This document shows positions 61,245-64,000 of a stretch of DNA of 64,000 bases, piece by piece. Below the pieces are notes generated by a model. It searched no databases and was not told the origin of the DNA. It was given only the letters and a program-made list of their open reading frames with translations. Both the position numbers and the translations under genes were made by a program. The stretch is from DAOPYU01 sp942493245 (GTDB taxonomy: Bacteria > Sumerlaeota > Sumerlaeia > UBA8349): positions 1,798,001 to 1,862,000 of the forward strand of contig OW818685.1 in NCBI GenBank assembly GCA_942493245.1. Reading direction: 5' to 3'. Position 1 is the first letter of the stretch; every line of letters begins with the position of its first letter.

Positions 61245-63704
61245 ATGAAACGCACACTTCTGATCTTTGGAACCAGTCTGGTTCTCTTTTTCACGCCCTG
61301 TGTCCAAGGGACGGCCGGGTTGGCAGCCCCCCCCGACGAAATCACCGAAACGCAGGGAGAACGGCTCATCAGTGGCGTTTATCCCCACCTGACCGCGTAC
61401 AGCCAGAGTCACAAAAGCGGTCTGTTCAATGCCACTGGCTCAGATGAATGCGGCATCGGCGCCGTTGTTCCCTGGGCGGGGAAACTCTGGATAATTACCT
61501 ATGCGCCCCATCGTCCCGAGGGCAGCGAGCACAAACTGTATTCCCTTGATGACCGGATGCGGATGACGATCCACCCGGAATCGGTCGGGGGAACTCCCGC
61601 CGCCCGCATGATTCATGTCGAATCCGAACAACTCCTGCTGGGACATTATGTCATCGACAAAACCGGCAATGTCCGTGTCATTTCCCCTCAGAAAATGCCG
61701 GGCCGTATCACGGCCATCGCCCGCCACCTGACCGACCCCGCCCATTTGGCCTATTACTACGACATGGAAGGTATGCTCTACGAGGTCAATGTCCACACTC
61801 TCGATTTCAAGAAACTTTTCAACGATTCCGTTCCGGGTGAACACGGCAAGGGTGCCTATACGGCCCAGGGAAAACTCGTCGTGGCCAATAACGGCGTCAG
61901 TGGGGCCCATGACCATCCCAAAGAGTGGCAGGTTTCCCGTGAATTCCTCAAGAAAGGGCAGGAAGACCGGGGGTGCCTGGCTACCTTCGATGGCAAGGCA
62001 TGGGAGGTGGTGGAAGTACGTCAATACACCGATGTCACCGGTCCGCAAGGCATCCGGCCCACTTCCGACGGAGTCAACCTTCCGCTCTGGACCATCGGCT
62101 GGGACAAGCGGGCGGTGCGCCTGAAGGTGCTCGATGCGGGAAAGTTCCACACCTATCTTCTCCCCAAGGGGTGCCTCAACAACGACGCTTCGCACGGCTG
62201 GTTCACCGAGTGGCCCCGCATCCGAGAAATTGGGGACGGGAAAGCCCTGCTCGACATGCATGGCCTGTTTTTCGATTTTCCGCTCTCCTTCAAGCCCGGC
62301 CATACCGCCGGACTTCGTCCCCTGGGTCGCCATCTGCGTTACATTCCCGACTTCTGCAACTGGAACGGTCGCCTCGTTCTTGCCACGGACGAGGCGAGTA
62401 TTCAGGGCAATTCGCTTTGCGGGCAACCCCAGTCCAATCTCTGGTTTGGTCGGTATGAGGACTTGAAGACCTGGGGCGATGCTTCCGCGGCTGGCGCCAT
62501 CTGGGTCCAAGACCAAGTCCAACCCGGTGTTTTCTCCGACCCCTTCCTGGTCAAAGGCTTTAAAAAAAGCATCGGCCACTTTGCCAGCGATACCGACTGC
62601 GTTTTTACGGTTGAGGCCGACGTTCTGGGAGATGGGAAATGGACACCGTACACCGCCGTCCAAGTCGCTGCCAACGGGTATGCTCCGCATCTTTTCCCAG
62701 CCGACTTCGACGCCCAATGGATTCGGGTGAAGTCCGACACCTCCTGTACGGCTTCCGTCAGTTTTCACTTTTCCGACACGCGATTCCATGACCCGAACGG
62801 CAGAGGAAAGGACGCCTTCGCCGCCCTCGCCGACGTGGGTGACGCCGACAAGCCTCTGACTCATCTTCTCTTTCCCTCCAATAAAAGTCGCGACCTGGAA
62901 CTCATCTCCCTGGAAAAGGGACAGGCTGTCCGTTATGATCGGCTCAATTCTGAAACCTTTCAATTTTCGAAAAGTGAGGATGATGCCGCGTTGCTCAAGC
63001 GCCTCGACACTGTGCCCGATTTCACCGTGGACGCAGCCTCGGTCGTCATCAAAAGTGAGGGCAAGACTCTCCGCCTCCCCAAAGGCAATCCCGCTTTCGA
63101 TCAGGCGTTTACGGACGGTTGGCCCCGGTCCCATCGCGAAGTCGAGTCCGAGCGCCTTCTGGCCAACATCCACGGCACCTTTTACGAAGTTCCCTTCTGG
63201 ATCGTCGGGCAGCCGGGTATCTACTACAAGATGAAACCCGTCTGCTCTCACAACAAGCAGATCATGGACTACGCCACGTGGCGCGGTCTTCTCATTCTTT
63301 CCGGGGTCAAGCCCGCCGCTGACGCCGCCCACAACCTCTTCAAATCCGCCGACGGTCGGCAGGCGCTCTGGGCCGGGGGCATTGACGACCTCTGGCAACT
63401 GGGTAAACCGGTCGGCCACGGGGGGCCCTGGTACAACACCTCCGTCAAGGCCAACACCCCCTCCGATCCCTACCTGATGAACGGCTATGACCGGAAAATA
63501 CTGACCCTCAAGTCCGACACGGATTGTACCGTCACGGTCGAGATAGACTTCGATCTTCAAAGCGGTTTCCACAAGTACCGCACGTTCCAATTGAAATCGG
63601 GCGTAGAAGAGAACTGGACATTCCCGGACGGTTTTGCCGCTCACTGGGTTCGGTTCGGGACTGATCGGGATTGCACGGCCACGGCGCAGCTGCTTTATGA
63701 ATAA
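61245..63704 (+). CDS. Secreted protein with internal duplication, function unknown
   Basis: 819 residues with a signal peptide (about 3-25). I do not recognise the family. Residues about 305-515 and 609-819 are related repeats: LPKG, WPR..RE, MHG/IHG.FF, W.G.L.L, LWFG/LWAG, SDP.L..G, SDTDC..TVE, FP..F.A.W.R, and D..CTA occur in the same order in both. The first 300 residues may form beta-propeller-like blades (LWIITYAP, LYEVNVHTLDF). Codon third positions are richer in C than in the bio genes just upstream, which favour G and T, hinting at a separate origin. It begins 38 nt after bioA and is flanked on the far side by a fragment of a second bioA 3' end. Confidence 0.75.
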   Translation: MKRTLLIFGTSLVLFFTPCVQGTAGLAAPPDEITETQGERLISGVYPHLTAYSQSHKSGLFNATGSDECGIGAVVPWAGKLWIITYAPHRPEGSEHKLYSLDDRMRMTIHPESVGGTPAARMIHVESEQLLLGHYVIDKTGNVRVISPQKMPGRITAIARHLTDPAHLAYYYDMEGMLYEVNVHTLDFKKLFNDSVPGEHGKGAYTAQGKLVVANNGVSGAHDHPKEWQVSREFLKKGQEDRGCLATFDGKAWEVVEVRQYTDVTGPQGIRPTSDGVNLPLWTIGWDKRAVRLKVLDAGKFHTYLLPKGCLNNDASHGWFTEWPRIREIGDGKALLDMHGLFFDFPLSFKPGHTAGLRPLGRHLRYIPDFCNWNGRLVLATDEASIQGNSLCGQPQSNLWFGRYEDLKTWGDASAAGAIWVQDQVQPGVFSDPFLVKGFKKSIGHFASDTDCVFTVEADVLGDGKWTPYTAVQVAANGYAPHLFPADFDAQWIRVKSDTSCTASVSFHFSDTRFHDPNGRGKDAFAALADVGDADKPLTHLLFPSNKSRDLELISLEKGQAVRYDRLNSETFQFSKSEDDAALLKRLDTVPDFTVDAASVVIKSEGKTLRLPKGNPAFDQAFTDGWPRSHREVESERLLANIHGTFYEVPFWIVGQPGIYYKMKPVCSHNKQIMDYATWRGLLILSGVKPAADAAHNLFKSADGRQALWAGGIDDLWQLGKPVGHGGPWYNTSVKANTPSDPYLMNGYDRKILTLKSDTDCTVTVEIDFDLQSGFHKYRTFQLKSGVEENWTFPDGFAAHWVRFGTDRDCTATAQLLYE

Positions 63705-63747
63705 TCGTTCATGGGGTGAAAGATAAGTCGTTTGGGGTGTTGGGGAT

Positions 63748-63840
63748 GGTAAGAACCTTGTGGACATTCTAATCGAGTCAACGGTGGAGACGTCGGGTGG
63801 GATGGCGAACTTGTGTGACGATCTCCCTGTAACGTTCTGA
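63748..63840 (+). pseudogene. Orphan duplicate of the bioA 3' end
   Basis: The frame ending at the TGA 63838-63840 codes VDILIES near its start and DDLPVTF at its end; bioA ends VEILIEA...EDVPVTF with the same 30-codon length and no gap. At DNA level 63826-63844 matches 61192-61210 in 18 of 19 positions, spanning the stop codon. An in-frame stop at 63724 shows that only this tail remains. It is a remnant of a second bioA C-terminus, not a gene. Confidence 0.8.
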
Positions 63841-64000
63841 TTTTCTCATCTACCTGTTGGTCCCATGTGTCTGAACAGAGGGGAACCTCGTACTCATATC
63901 TGCTCCGGTGATATGAGGCGCTTCTTCTTGACACAGAAAGATGTTTTCTCTAAAACTGAATCCAGAATCAGGAATAGGGTCGGGAAAAATGTGAGAAGAG
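63841..64000 (+). other. Right end of window: hairpin and possible promoter
   Basis: An 8-bp stem CTCATATC/GATATGAG (63893-63900 with 63910-63917) lies before a TTGACA (63928-63933), 17 nt, TAAAAC (63951-63956) promoter-like pair pointing out of the window. No coding region is visible. Confidence 0.4.

Noticed and set aside
61440..63767. 775-residue open frame on the minus strand
   Set aside because: The plus-strand gene has a signal peptide, an internal duplication with conserved Trp and Cys, and C-rich third positions; the minus frame has none of these.

Overview
The window reads as chromosomal DNA of a GC-rich Gram-negative bacterium. A periplasmic adaptor, a periplasmic binding protein and several very large secreted proteins with lamin-tail, CotH, LamG-type and InlB-type domains suggest a member of the Verrucomicrobiota/Lentisphaerota/Planctomycetota neighbourhood or a nearby candidate phylum. 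This assignment is inference; the window has no rRNA or other decisive marker. There is no CRISPR array, prophage, transposase or rRNA operon.

Left part (1-17.6 kb, minus strand): a PfaA/PfaC/PfaD-type iterative lipid synthase transcribed pfaD (enoyl reductase) -> pfaA (KS-MAT-ACPx4-KR-DH) -> pfaC (KS-CLF-AT-four hot-dog folds), followed after a cluster of hairpin repeats by an OleA-like thiolase cut by the window edge. Together they suggest polyunsaturated acyl chains, possibly condensed head-to-head into very long polyenes. No phosphopantetheinyl transferase is visible. A strong promoter lies upstream of pfaD.

18-28 kb: an RDD membrane protein and a Bcp peroxiredoxin (plus strand) converge, across a strong terminator, on a six-gene minus-strand signalling operon: receiver-histidine kinase, sugar-type binding protein, Cache/HAMP/PAS-like histidine kinase, receiver-PP2C phosphatase, STAS antagonist, and receiver-HD-GYP with lost metal ligands. 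Three of the proteins share the same receiver module. The operon has a near-consensus promoter.

28.5-37.4 kb (plus): a VTC-DUF4956-HlyD-CotH operon. Between the DUF4956 and HlyD genes sits a small gene that is the junction product of a 515-bp tandem duplication: an adaptor-type membrane anchor fused to a DUF4956 C-terminal domain. A terminator and a tRNA-Ala(GGC) follow.

38-47.3 kb: two tandem secreted paralogues with an unrecognised domain that recurs at the C-terminus of the 2467-residue protein at 47.7-55.2 kb; a membrane-anchored NTF2-like protein with an AraD-like class II aldolase (minus); a spermidine-synthase-like membrane protein; a zincin-type metallopeptidase; and trmD.

55-64 kb (plus): a compact biotin operon bioB-F-H-C-D-A (pimeloyl chain by BioC/BioH, then ring assembly), followed by a secreted protein with an internal duplication. 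Just after it lies a second, orphan copy of the last 30 codons of bioA, a sign that this segment was inserted or duplicated at the bioA 3' end.
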